From Limosilactobacillus viscerum (lineage in GTDB: Bacteria > Bacillota > Bacilli > Lactobacillales > Lactobacillaceae): DNA of 64,000 nt. The stretch lies in contig NZ_CANDNW010000004.1 of NCBI RefSeq assembly GCF_947387525.1, positions 1 to 64,000 on the forward strand, written 5' to 3'. The notes under the pieces are model-generated. The model did no database searches. It was not told the DNA's origin and saw only the letters and a list, made by a program, of their open reading frames with translations. Position 1 is the first letter of the stretch. Each line of letters starts with the position of its first letter. Position numbers and translations under genes: made by a program. Positions 8,261 to 18,073 of this stretch are shown piece by piece.

Positions 8261-9232
8261 CTAAGCCCGTGCCGCCGTAATTAATGCGACATCGTAAACG
8301 TCATCTTCGTTGCATCCCCGCGACAGGTCAGCAATTGGAGCATTTAATCCTTGCAGAATTGGGCCAACTGCCGTGAAGCCGCCGAACCGTTGTGCAATCT
8401 TGTAACCAATGTTACCAGCTTCCAGGCTTGGGAAGACAAAGACATTTGCGTGACCAGCAACCTTGGAACCAGGGGCCTTTAATTCACCAACTTCTGGTAC
8501 AAATGCTGCATCAAATTGCAATTCACCATCAGCGGCCAGGTCTGGTGCCAATTCATGAACCTTTTCTGCTGCGTCGGCAACCTTCGTTACCATGTCACCC
8601 TTGGCAGAACCCTTAGTTGAGAAGCTAAGCAATGCAACCTTTGGGTCAATCCCAAATAACTTAGCTGTTTCGGCACTTTGAACCGCAACTTCGGCCATCG
8701 TTGGCGCATCCAGCTCAATGTTAATCGCACAATCCGCAAAGATGTACCGTTGATCGCCCTTAATCATCAGGAAAGCGCCACTAATCCGGTGGGAACCCGG
8801 CTTGGTCTTTACAATTTGTAAGGCAGGACGAACCGTAGCCCCAGTAGAGTGGACCGCACCTGAAACCATCCCATCAGCCTTGCCCATGTAAACTAACATG
8901 GTACCGAAGTATGAAACATCCTTCAGCATTTCAGTTACTTGTTCAGGAGTATTCTTGCCCTTCCGCCGTTCGAGTAATGCGTCAAACATTGCCTTCTTAT
9001 CTTCTTCCGGATATTCGGCTGGGTCGAGGATCGACAGGCTAGAAATGTCCCAGCCATTGTCGGTAGCGGTCTTTTCAATTTCAGCCCGCTTACCAAGTAA
9101 GATTGGCTTAATCAGGCCATCATTTTGCAGGCGAACCGCAGCACCGAGCACCCGTTTGTCTTCACCTTCTGGGAAAACAATCGTCTTGTTTTGTCCCTTT
9201 ACCTTGGCAGCAATTTCGTCAAATAATTCCAT
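8261..9232 (-). CDS. pta: Phosphate acetyltransferase
   Basis: Interconverts acetyl-CoA and acetyl phosphate in the cytoplasm. In a heterofermentative lactic acid bacterium it links the phosphoketolase product acetyl-P to acetyl-CoA. The 323 residues form the single PTA_PTB domain (short Pta/EutD form, without the N-terminal regulatory domain of E. coli Pta). Typical stretches include VFPEGEDKRVL, VSGAVHSTGATVRPALQIVK and KVAGHANVFVFPSLEAGNIGYK. It lies 26 bp after ung and likely shares its transcript. ATG start with AGGAGGTA upstream. Confidence 0.95.
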   Translation of the reverse strand: MELFDEIAAKVKGQNKTIVFPEGEDKRVLGAAVRLQNDGLIKPILLGKRAEIEKTATDNGWDISSLSILDPAEYPEEDKKAMFDALLERRKGKNTPEQVTEMLKDVSYFGTMLVYMGKADGMVSGAVHSTGATVRPALQIVKTKPGSHRISGAFLMIKGDQRYIFADCAINIELDAPTMAEVAVQSAETAKLFGIDPKVALLSFSTKGSAKGDMVTKVADAAEKVHELAPDLAADGELQFDAAFVPEVGELKAPGSKVAGHANVFVFPSLEAGNIGYKIAQRFGGFTAVGPILQGLNAPIADLSRGCNEDDVYDVALITAARA

Positions 9233-9258
9233 AATGCAAGTACCTCCTCAATTGATCA

Positions 9259-9981
9259 CTAAGCATTCTTTGGCAGCGCGTTAGCTGGACCTTCATCAGC
9301 TACCGGGTTTGCCGGTAGTTGCCAATCAATTGGCTGCTCTCCCATGGCGCGAAGTGCTTCGTTTGTCTTCGAAAATGGTCGTGAACCAAAGAAACCACGG
9401 TTAGCTGATAACGGGCTCGGGTGAGCTGATTCTAGGATAATATTTGTCTTAGTATTGATCAGCTTCTTTTTATCCCGGGCTGCCCGTCCCCAAAGGATAA
9501 AGACAACTGGTTTAGGACGTTCAGACAAGGCATGAATTGCCGCATCCGTTAACTGTTCCCAACCATGACCGCGGTGGGAAAATGCTTGCCCTGCCCGGAC
9601 AGTAAGAACCGAGTTTAGCAAGAGAACTCCCTGGTCAGCCCAGTGCTTTAGGTAGCCGTGATTTACCGGTTTGAAGCCCACGTCGCTTTGCAATTCTTTA
9701 TAAATATTTTGCAAAGATGGTGGTACCGCCACTCCTGGTAATACGGAGAAACTACATCCGTGTGCCTGTTGTGGACCATGGTATGGGTCCTGTCCTAAAA
9801 TAACCACCTTTACTTCACTAAAGGGTGTCCACTCAAATGCTTCAAAAATATGATGCATCTCCGGATAAATTGTCCGGTGAGTATACTCTTCCTTTAAAAA
9901 ATCATGAAGCTGTGAATAATAAGAACTTTCAAACTGGGGTTTTAAGACATCCCACCAGTCATTGTGGATTAATTGTTTCAT
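9259..9981 (-). CDS. ung: Uracil-DNA glycosylase
   Basis: Removes uracil from DNA to begin base excision repair. A family-1 UDG of 240 residues. The water-activating loop is GQDPYHG with Asp65, the uracil-specificity region is [24 protein letters not shown], and the minor-groove loop is [18 protein letters not shown]. First gene of ung-pta. There is a short Ala/Pro-rich C-terminal extension after the conserved domain ([16 protein letters not shown]). Confidence 0.96.
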   Translation of the reverse strand: MKQLIHNDWWDVLKPQFESSYYSQLHDFLKEEYTHRTIYPEMHHIFEAFEWTPFSEVKVVILGQDPYHGPQQAHGCSFSVLPGVAVPPSLQNIYKELQSDVGFKPVNHGYLKHWADQGVLLLNSVLTVRAGQAFSHRGHGWEQLTDAAIHALSERPKPVVFILWGRAARDKKKLINTKTNIILESAHPSPLSANRGFFGSRPFSKTNEALRAMGEQPIDWQLPANPVADEGPANALPKNA

Positions 9982-10132
9982 CAGTATTATGCACCTCGTT
10001 TTTTATTTTATCATATCTACATTAGCGGTAACAGTAGATTTGAAAACGCTTTTTGGCAATAAGATAATTAGGCATTTAGTCTCCAAACTGGTAAAATGGT
10101 TTTAACATTAATTCGGGAATGGTGGTGAGTTC

Positions 10133-10678
10133 GTGCGTAAATTATACCTTCGTGATCATTCAACCGACCTGCATGGGACAACAGTCGTTCGTGATGAACA
10201 GGGGCGTTCCTGTTACCTGTTGGTTGGGAAGTGGGGAATGCATCATGATGTATTATCACTATATGCCATTAATGGTGACCTGCTAGCGGAGGTTAAACAG
10301 CTTTCGCTTGGTATTCTGCCCAAGTTTGCTCTGTACCAGCAGCGGCAACGTGTAGGAATTGTTGGTAAGTCATTTGGCTTTGTCCGCCAGGTTGTTTATA
10401 TCCGGGGACTCAACTGGATTATTGTTGGCTCACCGCTAGGCAGCCGCTACCGGGTATTCGGTGCCGGCAAATTAGTCTTTGCGTTAAAGCCCGTCCAATT
10501 TTCAGGGTCATACTGTCATGAACTCCGGGTTACTAACAAGGACGATGAACCGTTGGCAATTCTGGTTGCTAGTGTTCTCGACCACTGGTCACGTAACGGC
10601 CAGATTGACAGTAGCAAGGTCCAGTTTAGGAACCGCTCGCTAGCAGATGACCTAGGGATGGGGTTTCGCGTTAAATAA
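10133..10678 (+). CDS. LURP-one-related (YxjI-like) protein
   Basis: A 181-residue soluble protein made of beta-rich repeats resembling the LURP-one-related/tubby-like fold (MRKLYLRDHSTDLHGTTVVRDEQGRSCYLLVGK, then alternating strands with DGDLLAE-like turns). Family members occur in many Gram-positives without a known biochemical role. It starts with GTG at 10133, preceded by GGTGG at about 7 bases. Single gene on the plus strand, followed by a hairpin of repeat family B. Confident as a gene, less so on family. Confidence 0.65.
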   Translation: MRKLYLRDHSTDLHGTTVVRDEQGRSCYLLVGKWGMHHDVLSLYAINGDLLAEVKQLSLGILPKFALYQQRQRVGIVGKSFGFVRQVVYIRGLNWIIVGSPLGSRYRVFGAGKLVFALKPVQFSGSYCHELRVTNKDDEPLAILVASVLDHWSRNGQIDSSKVQFRNRSLADDLGMGFRVK

Positions 10679-10688
10679 TTAATAATCG

Positions 10689-10800
10689 TGGGAGTTAAAA
10701 CTTTGTAGCTTAATACGAAGCTAGCCTCCGTGAACCCCACGAATTCAAACAAGGTCCAGGGTTTGGCTGTTTGTCAGACTCTGGACCTTATTTATGTATC
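10689..10800. repeat. Intergenic hairpins, repeat family B copy 1
   Basis: Main hairpin 10751-10766 / 10774-10789 (arms AAGGTCCAG.../...CTGGACCTT, G-T wobbles) followed by TATTTATGTATCGCC. The 18-mer ACTCTGGACCTTATTTAT (10778-10795) is identical to 32563-32580 and close to 40846-40863. A weaker GTGGG...CCCAC pairing (10689-10740) lies in front. It separates the convergent LURP-one and LysR genes and can terminate both. Confidence 0.7.
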
Positions 10801-10823
10801 GCCGCCATTTGCCTTTGACTTGC

Positions 10824-11687
10824 TTATGCTTCTTTCGTTAACAGGTTAATAAAGCGCTTAGTGACCGGCTTTAACTTAGCCCCCTTTTGCCAAACCACCT
10901 GGATTGACGAATTCCACGCCTGGTAGTTAATGGGAGTGATTGGCAGCCGGGCATAACTCTTTGCAATTAAACGTGGAACAATTGCGATCCCCATCCCATT
11001 ATTTGCCCACATCAGAGCAGTTCGGGCATCGTCACACTTCACACTGTAAAAGGGTTCCACCCCGTGCTGGGCAAATGTCTGGTTAAAGATGGATTCAAAC
11101 CGCCGGTATAAGATTAGTGGCTGCTGGTCAAAGTCAGTGATTGAAAATTCATTATCGGGAAAATTAAACCGCTCGTGGTCGCCCACTGCAACCAACTTAT
11201 CGTGGTACAGGGTACGGGCTGTCAGTCCCCGCATATTAAATGGTGTTCGAACAATCGCAATATCAATCAAGTTGCTATTGACCTGGTCAATTAGCTGCAT
11301 GGTATTACCCTCGCTAATTTCAAAATTTACCCGGGGATAATCGGCAGTTAATTGACGAAGTGCTGGAGTAGGTACTAACGCCCCGGTAGATGAGATCAAC
11401 CCTAAGTGAATCGTACCTAACCGGCCCGTTTTTTCCTGGTCCAGTGCTTCAATTGCTGCTTGCCGAGTCTTGACCATTTCTTGCGCATAGGCCTGAAAGG
11501 TTTTCCCTGCCGGTGTTAAGTCAATCCCGTATGAATTTCGCGTAAAAAGTTTAACCCCTAGTTCCTTTTCCAGTTGTTTCATCTGGTATGACAGTGGCGG
11601 TTGTGCCATGTAAAGGCGTTTTGCTGCTGATGTAATTTGACGTTCTTGGGCAACAACCAGGAACTCTTGTAATTGTTTAAGGTTCAT
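10824..11687 (-). CDS. LysR-family transcriptional regulator
   Basis: DNA-binding regulator of 287 residues: N-terminal winged helix-turn-helix (residues 1-60, MNLKQLQEFLVVAQERQITSAAKRLYMAQPPLSYQMKQLE) and a C-terminal LysR substrate-binding domain (about 90-285). The inducer is unknown. LysR proteins usually control a divergent neighbour; here the divergent gene is a broken LCP gene, so the target is unclear. A strong promoter lies at 11723-11751. Confidence 0.9.
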   Translation of the reverse strand: MNLKQLQEFLVVAQERQITSAAKRLYMAQPPLSYQMKQLEKELGVKLFTRNSYGIDLTPAGKTFQAYAQEMVKTRQAAIEALDQEKTGRLGTIHLGLISSTGALVPTPALRQLTADYPRVNFEISEGNTMQLIDQVNSNLIDIAIVRTPFNMRGLTARTLYHDKLVAVGDHERFNFPDNEFSITDFDQQPLILYRRFESIFNQTFAQHGVEPFYSVKCDDARTALMWANNGMGIAIVPRLIAKSYARLPITPINYQAWNSSIQVVWQKGAKLKPVTKRFINLLTKEA

Positions 11688-11722
11688 TTTTTTACCAGAT
11701 ATCTAATTTTTTTATTTCTCCA

Positions 11723-11751
11723 ATTATAAAATAGTATTTTCTTAATTACAA
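11723..11751 (-). promoter_or_regulatory. Promoter of the LysR gene
   Basis: Minus strand TTGTAA (11746-11751), 17-bp spacer, TATAAT (11723-11728), about 36 bases before the ATG. Confidence 0.75.
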
Positions 11752-11791
11752 AGGTCCGGTTAGACTAGTTGTGTATCCCATAAAGATTGGA

Positions 11792-11845
11792 AGATTTTGA
11801 TGAAAAAAGAAGTACAAAAGATTTTGATGAAAAAAGAAGTACAAA
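11792..11845 (+). repeat. Perfect 27-bp tandem duplication over the LCP gene start
   Basis: Two identical 27-base units, 11792-11818 and 11819-11845, each holding GATTTTGATGAAAAAAG. Both contain an in-frame ATG (11800 and 11827). Only the first is preceded by the SD-like GGAAG. The unit is a multiple of three, so the duplication adds nine codons without shifting the frame. Confidence 0.95.
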
Positions 11846-12891
11846 CTCGTACTGGCCTTAACCACTAGCCACCTAAAATACATCTATGGCGTTATATTAT
11901 CGCAGTTATCGTCTTAATAATTGCCTGCTTTCTTGGTCGCGAATACTACCTCTGGCATTCAACCGTTAAGCAAATTAGTAGTTCAACTAATCCCACTGCC
12001 GCTAAGCTGATCAACCAGCGCAAGCCGTTCAGCATTCTGGTAATGGGAACCGATGTCGGCGCCCTGGGGCGGGGAACTTCCTACGCCGGAAACACCGATA
12101 CAATGGAGTTAATTACCGTTAACCCCCACCAGCAGAAAATTACCATGGTTGCCATCCCCCGTGACACTCTGGTTAAAGTAACCACTAAGGATGGGAGCCG
12201 TTTTGTTAAAATCAATGCCGCCTACGCAATCGCCGGATCACGGCAAGTTAAAAAGCAGGTCAGCGAACTTCTGGGCGTCCCGGTTACTTTTTATGCACTC
12301 ACTAATATGGGAACCCTCCGGAAGGTTGTTAACGCGGTCGGCGGCGTCAATGTTAAAAATCCATTTGCCTTTACGTATGAAGGCCACCACTTTCGGAAAG
12401 GGTGGCAACACCTCGATGGTAATGAAGCACTGAAATACTCACGAATGCGTTACGATGACCCCAATAACGACTACGGGAGGCAAAAACGGGGGCAGCAGGT
12501 TATCCAGTCGGTTATCTCCTCCTTCAAGCAACGGGGGTCGGTTAAGGCGGCCAATGAAATCGTTGCTGCTGCAAAAGATGGTGTACGGACTGACCTCCCC
12601 CTTAATAACGTCACTACGATCTACCTTAACTACCATTCAGCGATGAATAAAACCGTTAAGGACCACCTTCAGGGTAAGGATGCTCAGATTGACGGAACCG
12701 ATTTTCAAATTGCCACTGCTCCTGAGATCAACCGGGTTTCACGTGAACTACGACAATCACTTGGTTTAACGCCGGAAAAGGTTACCAACAATGAAACCAA
12801 GATGAATAAGCAGCAAACAAGCTGGAATGGTTATAATCACATTAACTACCAGCTGCCTGACGGTGCCCAATATAATGTTCTCGTAAAATAA
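11800..12891 (+). pseudogene. LytR-CpsA-Psr (LCP) protein gene with an amber stop near the N-terminus
   Basis: LCP enzymes attach wall teichoic acids or polysaccharides to peptidoglycan outside the membrane. The frame from ATG 11800 (or 11827) meets TAG at 11866-11868 (codon 23 or 14). After it the same frame continues without interruption through a transmembrane helix (RYIIAVIVLIIACFLG) to the full LCP domain: PFSILVMGTDVG, NTDTMELITV, AIPRDT and YSRMRYDDPNNDYGRQKRG, ending at 12891. No ATG, GTG or TTG lies between the TAG and the ATG at 12043, which is already inside the domain and past the membrane anchor. A CAG to TAG change would explain it. Likely inactive unless the stop is suppressed or is a sequencing error. 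Confidence 0.8.
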
Positions 12892-12963
12892 TCCCGATAT
12901 TCTCAGGTAGACGCTCCCCCACTCGGCAGAAAATTTTTACAAAGGTATCGCGTGAGACGAATT

Positions 12964-13012
12964 GAGGCCCAGTGTTCGGCATTTATTTACCAGACACTGG
13001 GCCTCATTTTTT
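12964..13012. terminator. Terminator between LCP gene and smpB
   Basis: A 16-bp stem (12964-12979 with 12990-13005, arms GAGGCCCAGTGT.../...ACACTGGGCCTC) and 10-base loop, followed by ATTTTTT on the plus strand. The stem resembles repeat family B (GGCCCAG/CTGGGCC) without its tag. The rest of 12892-13085 shows no reading frame of note; no tmRNA is seen next to smpB. Confidence 0.85.
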
Positions 13013-13085
13013 CTGCGGAAGCTGTCAGGGCTTACTTCACGTTGAATTACGAAGTTAAACTGCCTCTTATCTCCTGCTTATGTTT

Positions 13086-13559
13086 TTAATAATGTTTCAT
13101 TACCCGTTCAATTTCACGGTTTTGTTCACGGCGCTTAATTGCTTCCCGCTTATCGTACTGGTGCTTCCCCTTTGCAACTCCCATTAAGACTTTGGCATAG
13201 CCATGCTTGATATACATTTTTAATGGAACTAAGGTCACACCCTTATCTTGCAGTGCGCCCGTCAACCGGTTAATTTCCTTTTTATGGAGTAGAAGTTTCC
13301 GGTTGCGTAAGGGATCCTGGTTGAAGATATTTCCATTATCGTATTCGCTAATATGGACGTTCATCAACCATGCTTCACCATTCCGAATCTGGGCAAAACC
13401 ATCTTTTAAGTTTACCCGGTGGGCCCGTACCGACTTAATTTCTGTCCCCGTCAGTACCAGTCCAGCCTCCACCGTGTCCGTCACGAAATAATCGTGACGG
13501 GCCTTTTTATTTTGGGCAATTAAATTCTCGTTTTTCTTTTGTTGGGATTTCTTGGCCAT
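13086..13559 (-). CDS. smpB: SsrA-binding protein SmpB
   Basis: Binds tmRNA and brings it to stalled ribosomes for trans-translation. The 157 residues are standard, with the core [29 protein letters not shown], the strand [19 protein letters not shown], and the basic C-terminal tail needed for tmRNA accommodation ([21 protein letters not shown]). It is co-transcribed after rnr with a 14-bp gap, the usual Firmicute secG-rnr-smpB order. RNase R degrades the mRNA freed by this system, so the pairing is functional. Confidence 0.97.
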   Translation of the reverse strand: MAKKSQQKKNENLIAQNKKARHDYFVTDTVEAGLVLTGTEIKSVRAHRVNLKDGFAQIRNGEAWLMNVHISEYDNGNIFNQDPLRNRKLLLHKKEINRLTGALQDKGVTLVPLKMYIKHGYAKVLMGVAKGKHQYDKREAIKRREQNREIERVMKHY

Positions 13560-13573
13560 TTTATCCCTCCATT

Positions 13574-15943
13574 TTAATGGCGACGACGGCGTCCCTCTGA
13601 GTGGTGGTCACGCGAATTATTATGGTGACGGGTTTGCCCACGGTTAATTTGCCGACTATTAACATGACCATTATGTTGGTTCCGGTCATGGCGCTTAACA
13701 TGACCATGGTTCCCCTGCCGACGGTTGCCGCCACCATGACGCCGGTTATCATCATGTGGTACCCGGATCTTAGTTGTTGGTGCGTCTTCAGGGTTGACCA
13801 TCTCAAAGTCAACTTCCCGCAGGTCCTTATCAACCCGCTTTAACCGTACCTTCACCGGTTGACCAATTTGGAAAATCCGGTGGGTCCGCCGACCGATTAA
13901 GGCCATGTGTTTTTCAGAGTATTCGTAGTAGTCATCATTCATCACGGAGATGTGAATCAACCCTTCACAGGTGTTCTCCAGTTGGACAAACAAGCCGAAC
14001 TTCATGACTGAACTGACGACTGCATCAAAGGTTTCGCCAACATGGTCACTCATGTATTCCGCCTTCTTCATACTGTCAACGTCACGTTCCGTGTCGATCC
14101 CTCGCCGTTCAGTAACGGAAGTGTGTTCAGCAATTTCTGGCAGTTTTTTCCGCCAGGCAGCCTTAGCATGCTCTCCCTTACCGTTCTTGGCGTACCACTT
14201 AATTAAGCGGTGAACCGTATCATCAGGGTACCGCCGAATTGGTGAGGTGAAGTGGGTGTAGTACTTAGCACCCAGTCCAAAGTGCCCCAACTCCTCGTCA
14301 GAGTACTTTGCCTGTTGCATACTCCGCAGCATCATAACCTGCACCATTTGTTCTTCCGGCTTTCCGGCAACATCCTTGAGGACCTTTTGTAACATCTTCG
14401 GTTTTACATTATTAATATCACCATGGACGTCAATTCCAAAGACATTTAAGAAGTCAACAAAGGACTTAATCCGGTCTTTATCCGGTGTTTCGTGAATCCG
14501 GTAGAGGAATGGGACGTGTTCATTAAAGTAGTGTTCCGCCACCGTTTCGTTTGCTGCTAACATGAATGATTCAATCATCCGTTCAGCTGTTCCCCGTTCA
14601 CGTAATTGAATGTCAATTGGGTGACCGGTATCATCAACAATAATCTTGGCCTCGGGTGCTTCAAAATCAATGGCCCCACGACGTTTCCGGCTCTTTAACA
14701 GGATTTTATGAAGTTCGCCCATGGTTTCAAACATTGGCACCAGGTCTTTATACTGGTTAATCGTCTTTTCATCATGAGCTTCCAAAATCCGGTTAACCGC
14801 CTTGTAGGTCATCCGTGCATGTGACTTCATCACACTAGGGAAGATAGCGTGCTTTACTACCCGCCCCTGTTCATCAATTTCCATCTCACAACTCATTGAC
14901 AGCCGCTCTTCACCAGGGTTCAATGAACAGATACCGTTGGATAGCCGCTTTGGCAGCATTGGCACCACCCGGTCAGTCAGGTAAACGGAGGTGCCACGTT
15001 TAAATGCTTCCTTGTCTAATGGCGTTCCTGGTTGAACGTAGTGACTGACATCAGCAATGTGGACACCTAAGTGGTAATGACCGTTGTCCATCTTCCACGC
15101 AACAACCGCGTCATCAAGGTCCTTGGACTCGATGGCATCAATCGTTACCAGGGGTTGGTTGGTAATATCCTTTCGTCCCTTCTTTTCTTCGGGAAGGACG
15201 TGCAACGGAATCTTATTTGCTTGGTCCATTACTTCCTTAGGGAATTCATGTGGCACATCATGGGCATAGATCACCGAAAGAATATCAATTCCCGGTTCGT
15301 CCTTGTTTCCGATTACCTCTGTCACAGCCCCCGTCATCGCTTCAGGTGAGTCATCACTTGGGTAACTTTCTACGGTTGCCGTCACTACTTCTCCGTCAAG
15401 TGGCTTTAACCCTTTGCCAGTAACAAAGAAGCGGTACTTGGCGAGCTTCTTATCTTTTAGAAGGACCTCACCGATGTAGTTGCCAACCGTTTCCTGCTTG
15501 AATTCACCGACTACTCGGTCATAATTATGCTCAATAATTTTGGTAACTTGTGCTTCGGGGCCCTGTCCCGCTGCTGGATCCCCAGCTCGTAGCACCTTAA
15601 CTTCAACCTGGTCCCCATTCAGTGCGTGCATCGTGTGGTCCGGATTGACATACATATCTGGAAGGTCTGGGTCGTATTCAACGAAGCCGAAGCCCTTATC
15701 ATTACCATGGAAAGTACCAGTAATTGGCGCTTGCTCAATGATCGCCTCGAATTCACCCTTATCGGTTACCCGCACCTTTTTGTCACGCTCTAGCTGGGCA
15801 AGCACCTGGATAATTGGTGTAAATTGATCTGCATTGTCCATCCCTAGAGAGTAGGCAATCCGTTCTGCAGAATAGCTGACGCCAGCATTTTTAGTTAAAA
15901 ATTCTAATACCTTATCTTGTAATTTTGATCTATCAGTTGTCAT
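13574..15943 (-). CDS. rnr: Ribonuclease R
   Basis: Processive 3'-5' exoribonuclease of 789 residues that degrades structured RNA. Domain order: N-terminal HTH (about 1-70), cold-shock OB folds (about 75-230), RNB catalytic domain (about 250-580) with the signature [14 protein letters not shown] holding catalytic aspartates, then an S1 domain (about 640-725, [31 protein letters not shown]). The last 55 residues are unusual: a low-complexity His/Arg/Asn/Gly tail, more histidine-rich than the lysine-rich tails common in RNase R. The frame is continuous to its stop. Follows secG after a terminator; smpB follows 14 bp later. Confidence 0.96.
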   Translation of the reverse strand: MTTDRSKLQDKVLEFLTKNAGVSYSAERIAYSLGMDNADQFTPIIQVLAQLERDKKVRVTDKGEFEAIIEQAPITGTFHGNDKGFGFVEYDPDLPDMYVNPDHTMHALNGDQVEVKVLRAGDPAAGQGPEAQVTKIIEHNYDRVVGEFKQETVGNYIGEVLLKDKKLAKYRFFVTGKGLKPLDGEVVTATVESYPSDDSPEAMTGAVTEVIGNKDEPGIDILSVIYAHDVPHEFPKEVMDQANKIPLHVLPEEKKGRKDITNQPLVTIDAIESKDLDDAVVAWKMDNGHYHLGVHIADVSHYVQPGTPLDKEAFKRGTSVYLTDRVVPMLPKRLSNGICSLNPGEERLSMSCEMEIDEQGRVVKHAIFPSVMKSHARMTYKAVNRILEAHDEKTINQYKDLVPMFETMGELHKILLKSRKRRGAIDFEAPEAKIIVDDTGHPIDIQLRERGTAERMIESFMLAANETVAEHYFNEHVPFLYRIHETPDKDRIKSFVDFLNVFGIDVHGDINNVKPKMLQKVLKDVAGKPEEQMVQVMMLRSMQQAKYSDEELGHFGLGAKYYTHFTSPIRRYPDDTVHRLIKWYAKNGKGEHAKAAWRKKLPEIAEHTSVTERRGIDTERDVDSMKKAEYMSDHVGETFDAVVSSVMKFGLFVQLENTCEGLIHISVMNDDYYEYSEKHMALIGRRTHRIFQIGQPVKVRLKRVDKDLREVDFEMVNPEDAPTTKIRVPHDDNRRHGGGNRRQGNHGHVKRHDRNQHNGHVNSRQINRGQTRHHNNSRDHHSEGRRRRH

Positions 15944-16027
15944 TTCCTACCTCAAATCAGTTACTTAATTATTAATTTAACCCCACATTTTTAGTTAAGC
16001 AGCCTAAAATAAACCACTTAATAAAAA

Positions 16028-16057
16028 TGCCCCCTGCTAGCTTCGCTTCAGGGGGCA
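16028..16057 (-). terminator. secG terminator
   Basis: 9-bp GC-rich stem TGCCCCCTG (16028-16036) / CAGGGGGCA (16049-16057); on the minus strand it is followed by TTTTTATT. Located between secG and rnr. Confidence 0.9.
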
Positions 16058-16068
16058 AACTTAAAACT

Positions 16069-16308
16069 CTAATGTGATGATACATAAACTAACGCTAATG
16101 CCAAAATGAAGAACAGCGCCCCACAGATTGTCGTAACAATTTGCATGACTGCTTCAAAGCCACGGGCCTTGCGCCGGGAGAACAAGTCACCAGCACCACC
16201 AGTTAAGGCAGACATCGCGTCATTATCGTTCTTGGCTGGTTGCATCATTACGCACGCAATCAGCACAACACATACTATTAGAAAGATTGTCATTAAAGTA
16301 TTATACAA
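16069..16308 (-). CDS. secG: Protein translocase subunit SecG
   Basis: Small membrane subunit of the SecYEG channel, 79 residues with two transmembrane helices (about 2-19 and 55-76) joined by a cytoplasmic loop containing GGAGDLFSRRKARG, the SecG hallmark. SD GGAGGAAATT precedes the ATG. Monocistronic or first gene before rnr, with a terminator between them. Confidence 0.95.
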   Translation of the reverse strand: MYNTLMTIFLIVCVVLIACVMMQPAKNDNDAMSALTGGAGDLFSRRKARGFEAVMQIVTTICGALFFILALALVYVSSH

Positions 16309-16373
16309 GGAAATTTCCTCCTAATTTATACCCGCTATATCTTTAATATCATATCATAGATAAGCACTGATTT

Positions 16374-17915
16374 CTATATATCTGCATAATGTGCGGCCGT
16401 CATTAGCTCCGACTGGATTTGTGACGTTTTCGGTTTGCATGCCTGAATTACTAGCGTATCACCAGCACTGAGCACTGTCTTACCATTTGGGATAATCCGT
16501 TGTTCTCCCCGATAAATGGTAGTCACAATGCTGTTATCCGGCCACTGGAAATCAGCAATTTTCATCCCGTCCAGTTTGGAACCAGCATAGATGGTCACTA
16601 AAATTTCAATATCATTCTGGTGCGACACCTTTCGCTTACCAATGAAATTGTTAAACATTGCAGTATAGACCGGCTCACCATGAAGGCCATCCACCACTAG
16701 GTAGGCAACCATCGCGACGATCGCTAACGGCATTAAGTGAGCCAGTGAGCCAACCATCTCCGTAATTAGCAAAATTGCCGTAAAGGGAGCCTTACTAATG
16801 CAGGCGAAATAACCTGCCATGGAGTAAATGATAAAGTTTGGTAAATAACGGGCTGGAAGTAAGCCGAGCTTAACCATCAGTGCGCAGTAAACAGCACCAA
16901 AGGCCGCCCCTAACGTGAGAATTGGCAGGAAAATCCCCCCTGGCAGTTGTGAGCTATAACTGACCATCGAAAAAACAAACCGCAGGATAAATACACCCGC
17001 AAAAATTGTCAGTGAAAATGGCAAACTAGTCAGGTGGGTAATTAAAATGTTCCCACCACCCAGGGTAATCGGCCAGTACCATGCGATTGGTATTACTAGC
17101 AAGAACGGCAGGACCGGATAGGCAAAGGCCGGGAGCCACTTAATTTTGGCCGTCCAACTATCCAAGTGCAAGATCACAATTTGGTACAAGCGACCGAGCA
17201 AACCCAGAAGCAAACCCAACAGCAACAAGTGCCAGTACAAGTTTGTCGGTAACATGTGCTGGTAGTGGACACCCAACACCGGATGCAGGCCGAAGAAGGT
17301 CAAGGAAACCATGTTTGAGCAGAGAGCACTGACGAAGGTTGCCAACCAGATCACTGGTGAGAAATTATGGTAGACTTCCTCCAGAATGAAAATCGTGCTG
17401 GCAATGGGGGCATTAAAAGCAGCAGATAAGCCCGCGGCTGCCCCACTGGCAATTCCTATCCGACGGTTTAACTGGCCAGCGTGAAAGGTTTCGGCCACCC
17501 CCTGGCCAACTGTTGCTCCTAACTGAATGGAAGGTCCTTCACGACCAAGGTACAAGCCAGAACCAATTGCTAGAATCCCGCCAAAGAACTTCCGCCACAG
17601 GACCGGCCACCATTTTTCCTCAAACTGGCCGGTCAGTTGTCCTTCAACCTGTGGAATCCCAGACCCCTTGATGTTGGGGTAACTTTGCGTTAGCCACCCA
17701 AGGGCCAGTGCTAAAATTACCGAACCGATTGCCCACCAAATCAAACCGGTCGGGTGCTGGTGAAAGTACCGAAAGCAAGCCGTAACTAGGGTAAGTGAAT
17801 GCTGGATTGCTAGTCGGAATAGACTAACCACTAACCCTGTTAGTAACCCAATTAAGATTGCCCTTAGGACTTGAACAAGCTGGTTGTGCTGGTAGGTAAA
17901 ACTATCCTTGCGCAT
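16374..17915 (-). CDS. ClC-family chloride/proton exchanger with C-terminal RCK_C domain
   Basis: Integral membrane Cl-/H+ antiporter, 513 residues. The three ClC selectivity motifs are present: GSGIPQVEG, GREGPSIQLG (gating glutamate) and GGIFLPILTLG. The second glutamate pair in FILEEVYHNF matches the proton glutamate of E. coli ClcA, so an exchanger is more likely than a channel. The C-terminal 80 residues (VSHQNDIEILVTIYAG onward) form a TrkA-C/RCK_C ligand-binding domain. I start it at the ATG at 17915, preceded by AAAGGA; the frame is open to 18002 without a site. Single gene. May help acid tolerance, an inference from the family. Confidence 0.9.
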   Translation of the reverse strand: MRKDSFTYQHNQLVQVLRAILIGLLTGLVVSLFRLAIQHSLTLVTACFRYFHQHPTGLIWWAIGSVILALALGWLTQSYPNIKGSGIPQVEGQLTGQFEEKWWPVLWRKFFGGILAIGSGLYLGREGPSIQLGATVGQGVAETFHAGQLNRRIGIASGAAAGLSAAFNAPIASTIFILEEVYHNFSPVIWLATFVSALCSNMVSLTFFGLHPVLGVHYQHMLPTNLYWHLLLLGLLLGLLGRLYQIVILHLDSWTAKIKWLPAFAYPVLPFLLVIPIAWYWPITLGGGNILITHLTSLPFSLTIFAGVFILRFVFSMVSYSSQLPGGIFLPILTLGAAFGAVYCALMVKLGLLPARYLPNFIIYSMAGYFACISKAPFTAILLITEMVGSLAHLMPLAIVAMVAYLVVDGLHGEPVYTAMFNNFIGKRKVSHQNDIEILVTIYAGSKLDGMKIADFQWPDNSIVTTIYRGEQRIIPNGKTVLSAGDTLVIQACKPKTSQIQSELMTAAHYADI

Positions 17916-18073
17916 AAGAAAAAATCCTTTCAAATAATCTAAAGCTATGAGCAATTGTACTACAAAAATAATTTGGACACACATTTGAAGGATCAAATCC
18001 AAAAGGAACTGGACGTTGCAGAATACTGGTTAAATAAGTGAAAAAATTGATCTTTCCCGCATATCTTCTAAAA

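Noticed and set aside
12892-13085. tmRNA gene next to smpB
   Set aside because: Only a terminator is seen; no Ala acceptor stem or tag frame.
13574-13745. RNase R tail as a frameshift artefact
   Set aside because: The reading frame runs unbroken from the S1 domain to the stop, and smpB follows at the expected distance.
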